From: DUQU01 sp964481475
GTDB lineage: Bacteria > Bacillota_I > Bacilli_A > Acholeplasmatales > UBA5453
Direction of reading: 5' to 3'
Length of the DNA stretch: 26,734 nt
Assembly: GCA_964481475.1 (NCBI GenBank)
Contig: CAYZTG010000013.1
Location: 1 to 26,734, forward strand
Part shown: one piece after another, positions 1 through 7,904 of the stretch
Numbering within the stretch: the stretch's first letter is position 1
How the letters are laid out: every line of letters starts with the position of its first letter
Translations under genes and position numbers: made by a program
Notes under the pieces: generated by a model
What the model was told of the DNA's origin: nothing
Databases searched by the model: none
What the model saw: only the letters and a program-made list of their open reading frames with translations

Positions 1-13
1 ATGGAGGATTAAA

Positions 14-871
14 GTGAAAAAGATAGTATTCATGGCTGATTCAGGAATGGATCTACCTAAAGACATTATTGAAAAAGAGGAGATAACGATTGTCCCATTT
101 ATTATCTCAATTGGTGGTAAAGAATACCAAGATGGCATCAATATCCAAACAAAGGATTTATATGATTATGTTGATAAATACAACGAGTTACCAAAGACTG
201 CAGCAATTTCTCCCTTAGTTTGGAAAGAAACTTTCCAGCCTCATATCGATAATGGAGACGATATTTTTGTTTTAACAATTGGTAAAGAGATTTCTTCCAC
301 AAATCAAAATGCAAATCTTGCAAAAGGTGATTTTCCTGAAGGAAGAATTGAAATCGTTGATAGTAAAGCATTGTCTGGGTCTGTGGCCTTACTAATGTTA
401 AAAGCAATTAAGTTCCGTAAAGAAGGCAAAACACTTCAAGAAATAACTAGTTTAGTTAAAGAAATAATTCCTAAAGTGCAAACACAATTTGTAATTCCTT
501 CCTTAGATTATTTATATAAAGGTGGAAGATGTAGTGGTTTAACTAAGTTTGTGGGGAATATGTTAGCCATCAAACCGCAAATAAAAATGATTGACGGGAA
601 AATGGATGTTTTTAAGAAGTCTATGGGTAAGATAAGTAGAGCTGTTGATACAATGTTAGAAGATTTCTTTGAATTTGCAAATGAAGATAAACTTGACTTA
701 GAGAATGTCATTATTACTCATTCGATCGCTGATAAAATGGCAGATTATATTAAAGATAAAGTGCTTGAGTCTAAAATCCCCATTGAAAACCTTTATGAAT
801 CTCAAGCTAGTTCAACAATATCTACCCATTGTGGACCAGGAACAATTGGAATCTTATATATTGAAAAATAA
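14..871 (+). CDS. DegV family fatty-acid-binding protein (FakB-like)
   Basis: 285 residues, the usual DegV length. Family knowledge: DegV/FakB proteins bind a fatty acid and present it to the kinase FakA, which makes acyl-phosphate for phospholipid synthesis; the protein is cytosolic. Visible family features are the N-terminal DSGMDLP stretch, GKEISST (~residue 92), the SLDYLYKGGRCSG segment (~163-175) and the C-terminal HCGPGTIGI lipid-headgroup motif (~272-280). The start is GTG at 14, chosen because GGAGG sits at 3-7 and the protein begins MKKIVFMADSG as expected. A TAA in frame 1 at 10-12 may end an upstream gene outside the window. No FakA is visible here, so the ligand and partner are inferred from the family only. 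Confidence 0.93.
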   Translation: MKKIVFMADSGMDLPKDIIEKEEITIVPFIISIGGKEYQDGINIQTKDLYDYVDKYNELPKTAAISPLVWKETFQPHIDNGDDIFVLTIGKEISSTNQNANLAKGDFPEGRIEIVDSKALSGSVALLMLKAIKFRKEGKTLQEITSLVKEIIPKVQTQFVIPSLDYLYKGGRCSGLTKFVGNMLAIKPQIKMIDGKMDVFKKSMGKISRAVDTMLEDFFEFANEDKLDLENVIITHSIADKMADYIKDKVLESKIPIENLYESQASSTISTHCGPGTIGILYIEK

Positions 872-893
872 TTAAAAAGCAAGTATAATATAA

Positions 894-899
894 ATGCTA
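894..899 (+). promoter_or_regulatory. -10 box for the T-box/valS transcript
   Basis: A perfect TATAAT lies 22 bases after the degV stop and just before the T-box stem I. No good -35 is visible at the normal spacing (ATTAAA-like at best), so this is a probable rather than certain promoter. It would start the transcript around 906. Confidence 0.5.
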
Positions 900-1118
900 T
901 GAAGTAGAGTAGTAAGTATTTGAAGTTGTTTTAAAGAGAGCACTACTAGGTGAAAAAGTGCAAATAACTGATACTGAAGTCGCTATGGAGCTAATAAACT
1001 GAAATCTAGTAAGTTTATTCGGGTAGTTTCGTTAATAACTTTCGAGTGCTAGCATAATGCTAGAAATAAGGTGGTACCGCGATAATTTCGTCCTTAGATT
1101 TTCTAAGGATGTTTTTTT
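900..1118 (+). promoter_or_regulatory. T-box riboswitch, valine-type (specifier GTC)
   Basis: A classic T-box leader sits between degV and the GNAT-valS-folC operon. Visible parts are a stem I region with AGAGAGC and GGTGAAAAAGTGC (about 934-961), the specifier-loop pattern GAA-GTC at 976-981, the T-box core AAGGTGGTACCGCG at 1068-1081 (antiterminator), and an intrinsic terminator at 1091-1118. Known mechanism: uncharged tRNA pairs through its anticodon with the specifier and through its CCA end with the T-box, stabilising the antiterminator and turning the operon on. GTC is a Val codon, agreeing with the downstream valS. I assigned the specifier by eye from the conserved GAA neighbour, without folding the RNA. 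Confidence 0.92.
1091..1118 (+). terminator. T-box regulated intrinsic terminator
   Basis: Perfect 8-bp stem TCCTTAGA (1091-1098) / TCTAAGGA (1102-1109) with a 3-base loop, followed by TG and seven Ts. The 5' part of the stem overlaps the region that pairs with the T-box sequence in the alternative antiterminator fold, as expected for a transcription-attenuating T-box. Confidence 0.9.
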
Positions 1119-1135
1119 ATTAAAAAGGAGAGGTT

Positions 1136-1651
1136 ATGCGAAAAATAAAGACAGAAAATATTGTTTTAAGAAAAATTAATCTTGAGGATGCCCCTGAGAT
1201 GTATGCTTATGCCAAAAATCCTCTAATTGGGGATATGGCTGGCTGGAATGCTCATCAATCGGTAGAAGAAACAGTTAGTATTATTAAAACATTAGAACTA
1301 TTAAAAACATATGCAATAATTTATGAAGGAAAGATGGTTGGAACAATCGGCTATGAAATTGTGCAAAATAAGCTAGTTTTAGGATATGCCCTTAATCAAG
1401 ACTATTGGGGTAAGAATATAATGCATCGATCGTTAAAAGCATTATTTATTTATGCTTTTAATCATCTTAATGTTGAAGTTGTCGAAGCAACCGTCTACTT
1501 AGATAATCTTAAAAGTCAAAATGTTTTATTGAAACTTAATTTTAAAAATAAAGGTATTGTAAATAAAATAATTAATCAAAAAAATAGGGAAGTATATTTA
1601 TTTAATCTTAATAAAAAAGAATTTGAAGGGATGATAAAAAATGTCAATTAG
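1136..1651 (+). CDS. GNAT N-acetyltransferase (RimJ/RimL-like, Acetyltransf_3)
   Basis: 171 residues, a typical GNAT size. The N-terminal pattern 'ENIVLRKINLEDA', the central GTIGYEI strand, 'YALNQDYWGKNIMHRSLKAL' (acetyl-CoA loop and following helix, about residues 86-105) and 'VYLDNLKSQNVLLKLNFKNKG' match the RimJ/RimL branch. The pyrophosphate loop is slightly degenerate: WGKN where most relatives have WGKG. AAGGAG at 1125-1130 supports the start. The gene is the first under the Val T-box and overlaps valS by 11 bases, so it should be induced when tRNA-Val is uncharged. The substrate cannot be read from the sequence; protein N-terminal, ribosomal-protein or small-molecule acetylation are all possible. 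Confidence 0.88.
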   Translation: MRKIKTENIVLRKINLEDAPEMYAYAKNPLIGDMAGWNAHQSVEETVSIIKTLELLKTYAIIYEGKMVGTIGYEIVQNKLVLGYALNQDYWGKNIMHRSLKALFIYAFNHLNVEVVEATVYLDNLKSQNVLLKLNFKNKGIVNKIINQKNREVYLFNLNKKEFEGMIKNVN

Positions 1652-4178
1652 TAAAAAGTTTGAACATGAAGAAGTAGCCAAAGGATTATATCAGTTTTGG
1701 CTTGATAATGGCTATTTTAATGTTTTAAATAATGATAAGAAACCGTTTGTTACGGTTATTCCACCACCAAATATTACTGGCAAACTTCACTTAGGTCATG
1801 CAATGGATAATACCTTACAAGATATTATTATTCGCAGGAAAAGAATGCAAGGTTATGATGCCCTTTTTCTTCCTGGGATGGATCATGCTGGAATTGCTAC
1901 ACAGGCTGTTGTTGAACAGAAGTTAAGAGAGCAAGGTATTTCACGTTATGATTTAGGGCGAGAAGAATTTTTAAAAGAAATGTGGAGATGGAAAGATCAG
2001 TACGCTTCACATATTCGCAAACAGTGGGAAAGTTTAGGAATCTCAGTTGATTACAATTTTGAAGCTTTCACATTAGATGCAAACTTAAATGATGCTGTTA
2101 ATGAAGTTTTTTTAAGGCTCTATGAAAAAGGCTTAATATATCGGGGGAATAGAATTATTCACTGGGATGTTGAAGCAAAAACAGCTTTAAGTAATATTGA
2201 AGTAAATTATGAAGAAGAAGCGGGCTTTCTTTATTATATTAATTATCCACTTGTAGAAGAAAAAGGACATTTAACTATTGCAACGACAAGACCAGAAACA
2301 ATGTTTGCCGATCAAGCTTTAATGGTTAATCCTAATGATGAAAAATTTAAAGATTACTTAGGGAAGTTTGTCTATATCCCAGGAACTAGTCACAAAATTC
2401 CAATTATTGCTGATAGTTACGTTGATATGGAGTTTGGAACTGGAGTTGTAAAAGTAACTCCTGCCCATGATGCTAATGACTTTGAAGTGGGCATCCGACA
2501 TAATTTAGCTATGCCGCTTTGTATGGATGAAAAGGGGATTATGAATGAACTTGCTGGTAAGTATCAAGGATTAGAAAGATTTGCATGTAGAAGTATGGTT
2601 GTTGCAGATTTAAAAGAGTTAAATCTAATCAATAAAATTGAAGACTATACTCATAGTATCGGTAGAAGTGAAAGAACAAACGTTATTGTTGAACCAAGAC
2701 TTTCTCTGCAGTGGTTTATTAAGATGAAACCATTAGCTGAAAGGTCTTTGAAAGAACAAACAGCTAAATTCTATCCAGAAAGATTTTTAAAAGTTTATGA
2801 AAACTGGATGGAAAACATTGAAGATTGGTGTATTTCTAGACAACTTTGGTGGGGTCACCGAATTCCTGTTTATTATAAAGGTGATGAGATGAAAGTAAGT
2901 AAGGAACATCCTGGTGAAGGTTGGACTCAAGATGAGGATGTTTTAGATACGTGGTTTTCAAGCGCTCTTTGGCCATTTTCTACTTTAGGATGGTTAGATA
3001 ATAAGCAAATATTTGAAAAATATTATCCGACAGATGTCTTAGTTACAGGTTATGATATCATTTTCTTTTGGGTGGCAAGAATGATTTTTCAAGGATTAGA
3101 GTTTACTAATCAAACTCCTTTTAAAGATGTTTTAATTCATGGTTTAATTAGAGCTAATGACGGAAGAAAAATGTCTAAATCATTAGGAAATGGAATTGAT
3201 CCAGCTGATATTATTAAAGATTATGGAATTGATGCTTTAAGATATTTCTTATCGACAAATTCAACACCAGGTCAAGATATGCGTTTTGAAATGGAGAAGG
3301 TCGAATCTTCTTGGAACTTCATAAACAAATTATGGAATATGTCAAGGTTTGTCGAGATGAACGTTCATGAAGTTATTAGTATTAATGAAGTAGATTTAAC
3401 CATTTACGATAAAGACTTATTAATGAGACTAGATGAAGTTATTAAAGAAGCTGACTATTTTTATGATAAATATGATTTTGGGGAAGCTAGTAAAGTTATT
3501 TATAATTTTACTTGGAACTATTTTGCAAGTAATTATATTGAATATGCTAAGGAAAACTTAAAAACAAATAAAGCGTCAACGATGGCAACTCTTCATCACA
3601 CTTTAACAACAATTTTAAAGTTACTTCATCCAATCATTCCTTTTGCTAGCGAAAGACTATATCAAAGTTTAACTAAGAAACCGTCAATTATGGTTGAAAG
3701 TTGGCCGGAAGTTACTAATATTAAAGATAATGATGCTTATCAAACATTAACTAGTTTAAATGAAATTATTAGACAAGTGAGACACTTTAGACAAGAAAAG
3801 CAACTTAGTAATGATCTTTTAATCTACTTAGAAACTAAAAATGAGTTATTAATAAAGGAAAAATCATTATTGGCTAAATTTTTAAAAGCGAGTGATTTAA
3901 TCTTTAAAAAAGAAGATAAAGAAACAATTTTAATAACTGGTGTTGATTATAATATTTATCTTAATAAAGGTGATGTTATTACAAGAGAAGAGGAAATAAA
4001 AGAAATTGAAACTGCGTTAGCGACTTTGGAATTTGAATTAAAACGAAGCGAAAACATGCTTAAAAATGAAAATTTCTTAAAGAAAGCCAAACCAGAAAAA
4101 GTTTTAGAAGAACAAGAAAAACAAGCAAATTACTTAAAACAATATTATGATTTAAAGGAAAAATTAGAAAACATATGA
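1641..4178 (+). CDS. valS: Valyl-tRNA synthetase
   Basis: 845 residues, near the usual class I ValRS length. It charges tRNA-Val with valine in the cytosol. Residues 40-53 carry the class I HIGH-type motif within PPPNITGKLHLGH; the KMSKS loop is at 510-514 (GRKMSKSLGN). Between them lies the CP1 editing domain with TTRPETMFADQA and the Asp of its editing pocket in 'VTPAHDANDF'. The anticodon-binding helical domain follows, and the last ~65 residues form the charged coiled-coil tRNA-binding arm typical of ValRS. The ATG overlaps the GNAT gene's end and the TGA overlaps the folC start (ATGA), so the three genes are translationally coupled. Expression is controlled by the upstream T-box. Confidence 0.98.
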   Translation: MSISKKFEHEEVAKGLYQFWLDNGYFNVLNNDKKPFVTVIPPPNITGKLHLGHAMDNTLQDIIIRRKRMQGYDALFLPGMDHAGIATQAVVEQKLREQGISRYDLGREEFLKEMWRWKDQYASHIRKQWESLGISVDYNFEAFTLDANLNDAVNEVFLRLYEKGLIYRGNRIIHWDVEAKTALSNIEVNYEEEAGFLYYINYPLVEEKGHLTIATTRPETMFADQALMVNPNDEKFKDYLGKFVYIPGTSHKIPIIADSYVDMEFGTGVVKVTPAHDANDFEVGIRHNLAMPLCMDEKGIMNELAGKYQGLERFACRSMVVADLKELNLINKIEDYTHSIGRSERTNVIVEPRLSLQWFIKMKPLAERSLKEQTAKFYPERFLKVYENWMENIEDWCISRQLWWGHRIPVYYKGDEMKVSKEHPGEGWTQDEDVLDTWFSSALWPFSTLGWLDNKQIFEKYYPTDVLVTGYDIIFFWVARMIFQGLEFTNQTPFKDVLIHGLIRANDGRKMSKSLGNGIDPADIIKDYGIDALRYFLSTNSTPGQDMRFEMEKVESSWNFINKLWNMSRFVEMNVHEVISINEVDLTIYDKDLLMRLDEVIKEADYFYDKYDFGEASKVIYNFTWNYFASNYIEYAKENLKTNKASTMATLHHTLTTILKLLHPIIPFASERLYQSLTKKPSIMVESWPEVTNIKDNDAYQTLTSLNEIIRQVRHFRQEKQLSNDLLIYLETKNELLIKEKSLLAKFLKASDLIFKKEDKETILITGVDYNIYLNKGDVITREEEIKEIETALATLEFELKRSENMLKNENFLKKAKPEKVLEEQEKQANYLKQYYDLKEKLENI

Positions 4179-5395
4179 AGTTAAAAGAAGCAATTTCTTG
4201 GTTAGAAAACAGACCAAGATTTAAAGATAAAGTTAGTTTAGATAAAATGAGAAAACTTAATCAAAGGTTAGGAAACCCTGATCAAAGTTTCAAGTCGATT
4301 CATATTACTGGAACTAATGGGAAAGGCTCTACAGCGCACTTTTTGAGCGGTATTTTAAAGAGTAAATATAAAGTTGGTCTCTTTACTTCACCATATATTT
4401 TAAAGTTTAATGAAAGACTACAAATAAATGATGAGATGATCGAAGATGAGAAACTTTTAAATTACATTTTAACAATTAAAAAGTTTATTGAGGAGTATGA
4501 AAGGGAAATTGATGATAAATTTACTTTTTTTGAAATTTTAACAATTATTGCCTTTCTTTATTTTAAAGATGAAAAAGTGGACTATGCAATTATTGAAGTG
4601 GGAATTGGGGGAAGATTAGACTCAACAAATATCATTAACCCAGTAGCCGCTGTAATTACCTCGCTTGGTTATGATCATGAAATGCAGTTAGGCAATTCCC
4701 TTGAAAGTATTTTAGATAACAAACTAGGAATAGTGAAAAATAACGTACCATTATTTACGGCAGTAGTTGGCTTTGATGAGATGATTAATGCTTATGTAGA
4801 TAAACATGAAACAAATGTTACATATGTGAAGAGTAATGAGGTGGAAATAATTAGTAATTTTCCTTTGGAATTTATCTTTAACGGTGTAACTTATCAACCA
4901 AGAATGCAAGGATTATTTCAAATAACTAATGCGCTTCTGGCTCTTAAGGTAGCAAAAAAAATTGATGATAGTATTACTAATGAAGAATTAGTAAAGGGGA
5001 TAAACAGTAGTTATAACCCAGGAAGGTTTGAGTTAGTTAAAGTAAATCCGTATGTTATTTTAGATGGTGCTCATAATGAAGCCGCAATGAAGGCCTTATT
5101 TAAGAGCGTTAATAAGTTTTTTAATAAAGGTAAAGTTAAAGTGCTCTTTGCTTGTATGGATGATAAACCGTTTGCTGAAATGATTGAAATATTAAAGAAA
5201 ATGAGCAATGAAATAATTTTAACGGAAATTGATTATCACCGCGCTTATAAAGTTGTTAATATGCATGAACAGTTTAAGAAGTTTCAAAATCCTTTAGACG
5301 GATATAAAGAAATTGTTAGCAAAATAAGTAACGATGAAGTTCTAATTGTTACAGGGTCATTGTATTTTGTGAGTTTTATGAAAAATAATTTATAA
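4175..5395 (+). CDS. folC: Folylpolyglutamate synthase / dihydrofolate synthase
   Basis: 406 residues, Mur-ligase-like ATP-dependent enzyme that adds glutamate to dihydropteroate or tetrahydrofolate. The P-loop TGTNGKGS is at residues 45-52. GGRLDSTN (about 146) is the Mg/ATP-binding signature, followed by an SLGYDHE segment. 'NPGRFE' and 'LDGAHN' (296-301) mark the start of the C-terminal glutamate-ligase domain. The gene starts inside the valS stop (ATGA overlap) and is the last gene before a strong intrinsic terminator. A valS-folC pair is common in Firmicutes. Whether it has both DHFS and FPGS activities cannot be judged here. Confidence 0.96.
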   Translation: MKLKEAISWLENRPRFKDKVSLDKMRKLNQRLGNPDQSFKSIHITGTNGKGSTAHFLSGILKSKYKVGLFTSPYILKFNERLQINDEMIEDEKLLNYILTIKKFIEEYEREIDDKFTFFEILTIIAFLYFKDEKVDYAIIEVGIGGRLDSTNIINPVAAVITSLGYDHEMQLGNSLESILDNKLGIVKNNVPLFTAVVGFDEMINAYVDKHETNVTYVKSNEVEIISNFPLEFIFNGVTYQPRMQGLFQITNALLALKVAKKIDDSITNEELVKGINSSYNPGRFELVKVNPYVILDGAHNEAAMKALFKSVNKFFNKGKVKVLFACMDDKPFAEMIEILKKMSNEIILTEIDYHRAYKVVNMHEQFKKFQNPLDGYKEIVSKISNDEVLIVTGSLYFVSFMKNNL

Positions 5396-5403
5396 ATTGC
5401 TTT

Positions 5404-5452
5404 AAAAAATCACTCTTTTTCATATATATAAGATGAGGAGAGTGATTTTTTT
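5404..5452 (+). terminator. Intrinsic terminator after folC; 3' arm carries the radC RBS
   Basis: A perfect 13-bp inverted repeat (left arm 5404-5416, right arm 5439-5451) with the stem core ATCACTCT/AGAGTGAT, extendable inward by wobble pairs. The terminal U-tract ends at 5452, one base before the radC ATG. The right arm and the base of the loop include GAGGAG (5435-5440), the only Shine-Dalgarno-like sequence for radC. The hairpin therefore both ends the folC transcript and would hide the radC ribosome-binding site in any read-through RNA. Confidence 0.85.
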
Positions 5453-6136
5453 ATGCAAAAACTAAGAAATTTACCAAAAAAAGAAAGACCAAGAGAAAGG
5501 TTAATTGAATTTGGAGTCCATGGTTTATCAAATATCGAGTTATTAGCAATTATTTTAAAAACAGGAACAAAAGAAGAGTCAGTCTTAGAGTTATCAAGGA
5601 CAATCCTTCAAACTATTGAAAGACCGACAAGTTTGTTAAATATTACTTATGAAGAGCTCATTCAGATAAAGGGGATTGGCATGGCTAAGGCAACCTCGCT
5701 AATTGCATCATTAGAACTTTATAAACGATTATTAGCCGATTTAAATAAAAAAAAGAGTGCAATTACTGATGCAAGTGATGTTTATTATTTATTTGAAAGT
5801 GAGTTAAATCCTTTAGAACAAGAACATTTTTATTGCTTATATTTAGATACTAAAAATAAAGTAATTGCCAAAAAAAGGTTATTTATTGGGACTTTAAACT
5901 CAACAGTAATAACACCAAGAGACATTTTTAAATATGCAATTAGATTTAATAGTCCTTCAGTAATTTTTATTCATAACCATCCCTCAGGAGATCCAAAGCC
6001 CTCAAGAGAAGATTATCTTTCCACACAAAAGCTTGTTGATGGAGCTAGTGTTATTGGGGTAAGAGTAATAGATCATATTGTAATAGGGAGAAAAAGTTGT
6101 TATTCGATTATTGAAGACAAACAATATTTTTTTTAA
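5453..6136 (+). CDS. radC: RadC/YicR-family JAB1/MPN protein
   Basis: 227 residues, the typical length. An N-terminal UPF0758 helical region begins 'LPKKERPRERL' and includes helix-hairpin-helix-like IKGIGMAKA (~75-83). It is followed by a JAMM metalloprotease-like domain with H174-N-H176-P-S-G, S184 and D187, the full JAMM zinc-ligand set. RadC was named as a DNA repair protein, but the family's biochemical role is unsettled. The start is supported by GAGGAG at 5435-5440, which lies in the terminator of the preceding gene. A TATATAAG sequence in the hairpin loop (5425-5432) could be a private -10 giving an mRNA with an open RBS. Confidence 0.94.
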   Translation: MQKLRNLPKKERPRERLIEFGVHGLSNIELLAIILKTGTKEESVLELSRTILQTIERPTSLLNITYEELIQIKGIGMAKATSLIASLELYKRLLADLNKKKSAITDASDVYYLFESELNPLEQEHFYCLYLDTKNKVIAKKRLFIGTLNSTVITPRDIFKYAIRFNSPSVIFIHNHPSGDPKPSREDYLSTQKLVDGASVIGVRVIDHIVIGRKSCYSIIEDKQYFF

Positions 6137-6139
6137 TAT

Positions 6140-6170
6140 CTCTTAATAATTTAGTATAATAGATTAAGAG
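6140..6170 (+). promoter_or_regulatory. Promoter -10 inside an inverted repeat, upstream of DUF697 gene
   Basis: TATAAT at 6155-6160 is flanked by an 8-bp perfect inverted repeat (CTCTTAAT 6140-6147, ATTAAGAG 6163-6170). The right arm also contributes the AAGAGG ribosome-binding site of the next gene. The dyad could be an operator, a weak terminator for radC, or chance in AT-rich DNA. The -35 is poor (TTTAAT-like). Confidence 0.45.
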
Positions 6171-6180
6171 GTATGAGAAA

Positions 6181-7113
6181 ATGAAAGATAAATCGAGAAA
6201 ACTCTGGTATGCAGTCGCAATCGGCGTAATTATATTACTTTTTTTAATAATATTATCATCGATCTTAAATATTGGTGAAAAATTAAGAAATGTTCATCAA
6301 TATTTAGAATATGGTTTTTATGGACTTAGTGCTATTTTGGTTTATTTATTATTAATTAGACCAGTCCGAATTATTGTTTTATCACCTGCTTTTAATATTG
6401 AAACAGTTTTAGATAAACCTTCAAAACAACGCTATCAAACATATAAAAAGGTTGCGAGCACTTTGATAAAAAATGGTGATATTAGTAATAGAGAAATTGA
6501 AGGATTAAAAGTTTCAATGGGAGATCCAGTCTTACTTCAAAAAGATTTAAATGAAATCTTTAATTCAACACTTAAAAAAAGAGTTAATAAATTAATTTTC
6601 AATCATGCTAAAACAGTTTTTATCTCGACAGCTATCTCACAAAATGGTCGTCTTGACTTAATAGCTTCTTTAGTAGTAAATGTAAGGTTAGTTAAAGAAA
6701 TAGTGAGAACTTGTGGGTTTAGACCTAATTTTAAAAATCTTTCTAAATTAACTTTAAAAGTCTTTTCAACAGCCTTAATTGCGGAAGGTTTAGAAAATGT
6801 TGATTTTAGCGAAATGTTACCTGGAAATATTCAAAGTGCCTTAAGGTCAATTCCTTTTGCAAAAGTAGTAACAGAATCAATTGCTCAAGGAACTTCTAAT
6901 GCAATTCTTACTTTAAGAATAGGCATTATAACGCGCAAATATTTATTTGCTGATAGTAAAGAATTAAGTAGAAATGCAATAAGAAAAGGTGCTTTTGTAG
7001 AAACAATTAAAATGTTACCAAGCGTTTTAAAAGATTCCTTTAATAACATCCCTGAAAAATTTAAAAATATCTTTAAAAAGAAAGAAAATGAAGCTGAAAC
7101 AGCAGAAGAATAA
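6181..7113 (+). CDS. DUF697 (YcjF-like) membrane protein
   Basis: 310 residues. Two N-terminal transmembrane helices (about 11-28 and 45-60, 'AVAIGVIILLFLIILSSI' and 'GLSAILVYLLLI') are followed by a soluble linker. A DUF697-type region covers about 135-260 ('FISTAISQNGRLDLIASLVVNVRLVKEIV', then 'LTLKVFSTALIAEGLE'), and the tail is acidic and Lys-rich. DUF697 often occurs fused to or beside a small GTPase; no GTPase motif is present in this protein. Function is unknown, and membrane location with a cytoplasmic or membrane-embedded C-terminal half is inferred. The RBS AAGAGG at 6166-6171 supports the ATG. It looks monocistronic, with its own -10 at 6155. Confidence 0.75.
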   Translation: MKDKSRKLWYAVAIGVIILLFLIILSSILNIGEKLRNVHQYLEYGFYGLSAILVYLLLIRPVRIIVLSPAFNIETVLDKPSKQRYQTYKKVASTLIKNGDISNREIEGLKVSMGDPVLLQKDLNEIFNSTLKKRVNKLIFNHAKTVFISTAISQNGRLDLIASLVVNVRLVKEIVRTCGFRPNFKNLSKLTLKVFSTALIAEGLENVDFSEMLPGNIQSALRSIPFAKVVTESIAQGTSNAILTLRIGIITRKYLFADSKELSRNAIRKGAFVETIKMLPSVLKDSFNNIPEKFKNIFKKKENEAETAEE

Positions 7114-7162
7114 TAAAAAGATTATTTTATTGTTATCTATAGATAAAGGGAAAATATTTTTA

Positions 7163-7191
7163 TTGACAAAGGTAGCCAAATAAGGTAAAAT
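7163..7191 (+). promoter_or_regulatory. Strong sigma-A-type promoter for rplU operon
   Basis: TTGACA at 7163-7168, exact 17-base spacer, TAAAAT at 7186-7191. This is the best -35/-10 pair in the window and suits a ribosomal-protein operon. Transcription would begin near 7198, leaving a leader of about 90 bases. Confidence 0.85.
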
Positions 7192-7197
7192 AAATCC

Positions 7198-7287
7198 GTT
7201 GTATAAAAGTACCACATAGAAAAGGTTGATAAATACTAATAAAGTTACCTTAATAGTGAGTCTTCAAAATAAAAAGGAGGGTAAAAT
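7198..7287 (+). promoter_or_regulatory. 5' leader of rplU, candidate L21 leader RNA
   Basis: About 90 transcribed bases precede rplU and end with a strong RBS (AAGGAGG, 7274-7280). Bacillota often carry an L21 leader element here that is thought to mediate autogenous control. I have not folded the RNA, so this rests on position and length only; a covariance-model search is needed. Confidence 0.4.
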
Positions 7288-7596
7288 ATGTATGCAGTAA
7301 TTCAAACTGGTGGAAAACAATTAAAAGTTGAAGTAGGTCAAGAAATATTTGTCGAAAAACTTGAAGCAGATGTTGATGATATTATAACTTTTGAAGAAGT
7401 TTTATTAGTTAGTGATGAAAAAGTTCAAGTAGGAACTCCACATGTTAAAGGAGCAACTGTTGAATGTAAAGTTCTAAAACAAGGTCGATCTAAAAAAATT
7501 ATCGTTTTTAAATACAAACCTAAAAAGAACTATAAGAAAAAACAAGGTCATAGACAGCCTTATACTAAATTATTAGTTGAAGCAATTAAGTTTTAA
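7288..7596 (+). CDS. rplU: 50S ribosomal protein L21
   Basis: 102 residues, the normal L21 length. It starts MYAVIQTGGKQLKVE and contains 'KIIVFKYKPKKNYKKKQGHRQPYT', the family's conserved basic rRNA-binding tail. It binds 23S rRNA in the large subunit. It is first in the rplU-prp-rpmA operon, 2 bases ahead of prp, and is driven by the consensus promoter at 7163-7191. Confidence 0.98.
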   Translation: MYAVIQTGGKQLKVEVGQEIFVEKLEADVDDIITFEEVLLVSDEKVQVGTPHVKGATVECKVLKQGRSKKIIVFKYKPKKNYKKKQGHRQPYTKLLVEAIKF

Positions 7597-7598
7597 TA

Positions 7599-7904
7599 AT
7601 GATTTATTATCAAATTGTTAAAGACTATGAAATAACGATTCATGGTCATGCTAATTATGACGAAGAAGGAAAAGATATTGTGTGTGCTAGTGTTTCAACA
7701 GCAATTATCTTAACAAGTAATCTTATTAAAAGATTTGATGATTTGGATTTAGTAGAAATTCATCTAGATGAAGGAGATTTTTCTATTAAACCACTTAAGT
7801 TAAATAAAAGATTATCAATTTTGTTAGATAATTTAATTTGGACACTTAAAGAACTAGAAATTCAATATCCAGATTACATCAAAAGGAGTGATTCAAATGT
7901 TTAA
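7599..7904 (+). CDS. prp: Ribosomal-processing cysteine protease Prp (YsxB/DUF464)
   Basis: 101 residues, the usual length. The active-site pair is visible: H17 in HGHANYDEEG and C29 in DIVCASVS, with the 12-residue spacing of the characterised staphylococcal enzyme (H22/C34). Prp removes the N-terminal extension of L27. Its substrate is the very next gene, which overlaps it by 8 bases and does carry the extension. There is no clear RBS ahead of the ATG; coupling to rplU across a 2-base gap is likely. The gene is found only in lineages with extended L27. Confidence 0.95.
   Translation: MIYYQIVKDYEITIHGHANYDEEGKDIVCASVSTAIILTSNLIKRFDDLDLVEIHLDEGDFSIKPLKLNKRLSILLDNLIWTLKELEIQYPDYIKRSDSNV

Noticed and set aside
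1641..4200. Mycoplasma-type code with TGA as Trp
   Set aside because: Several genes end in TGA with the next gene starting in overlap (valS/folC, ruvA/ruvB, ruvB/queA) and Trp residues are TGG, so TGA is a stop.
7888..7896. Upstream GTG start for L27
   Set aside because: It sits on the Shine-Dalgarno and would add MIQ before the canonical MFKLNIQLF sequence.
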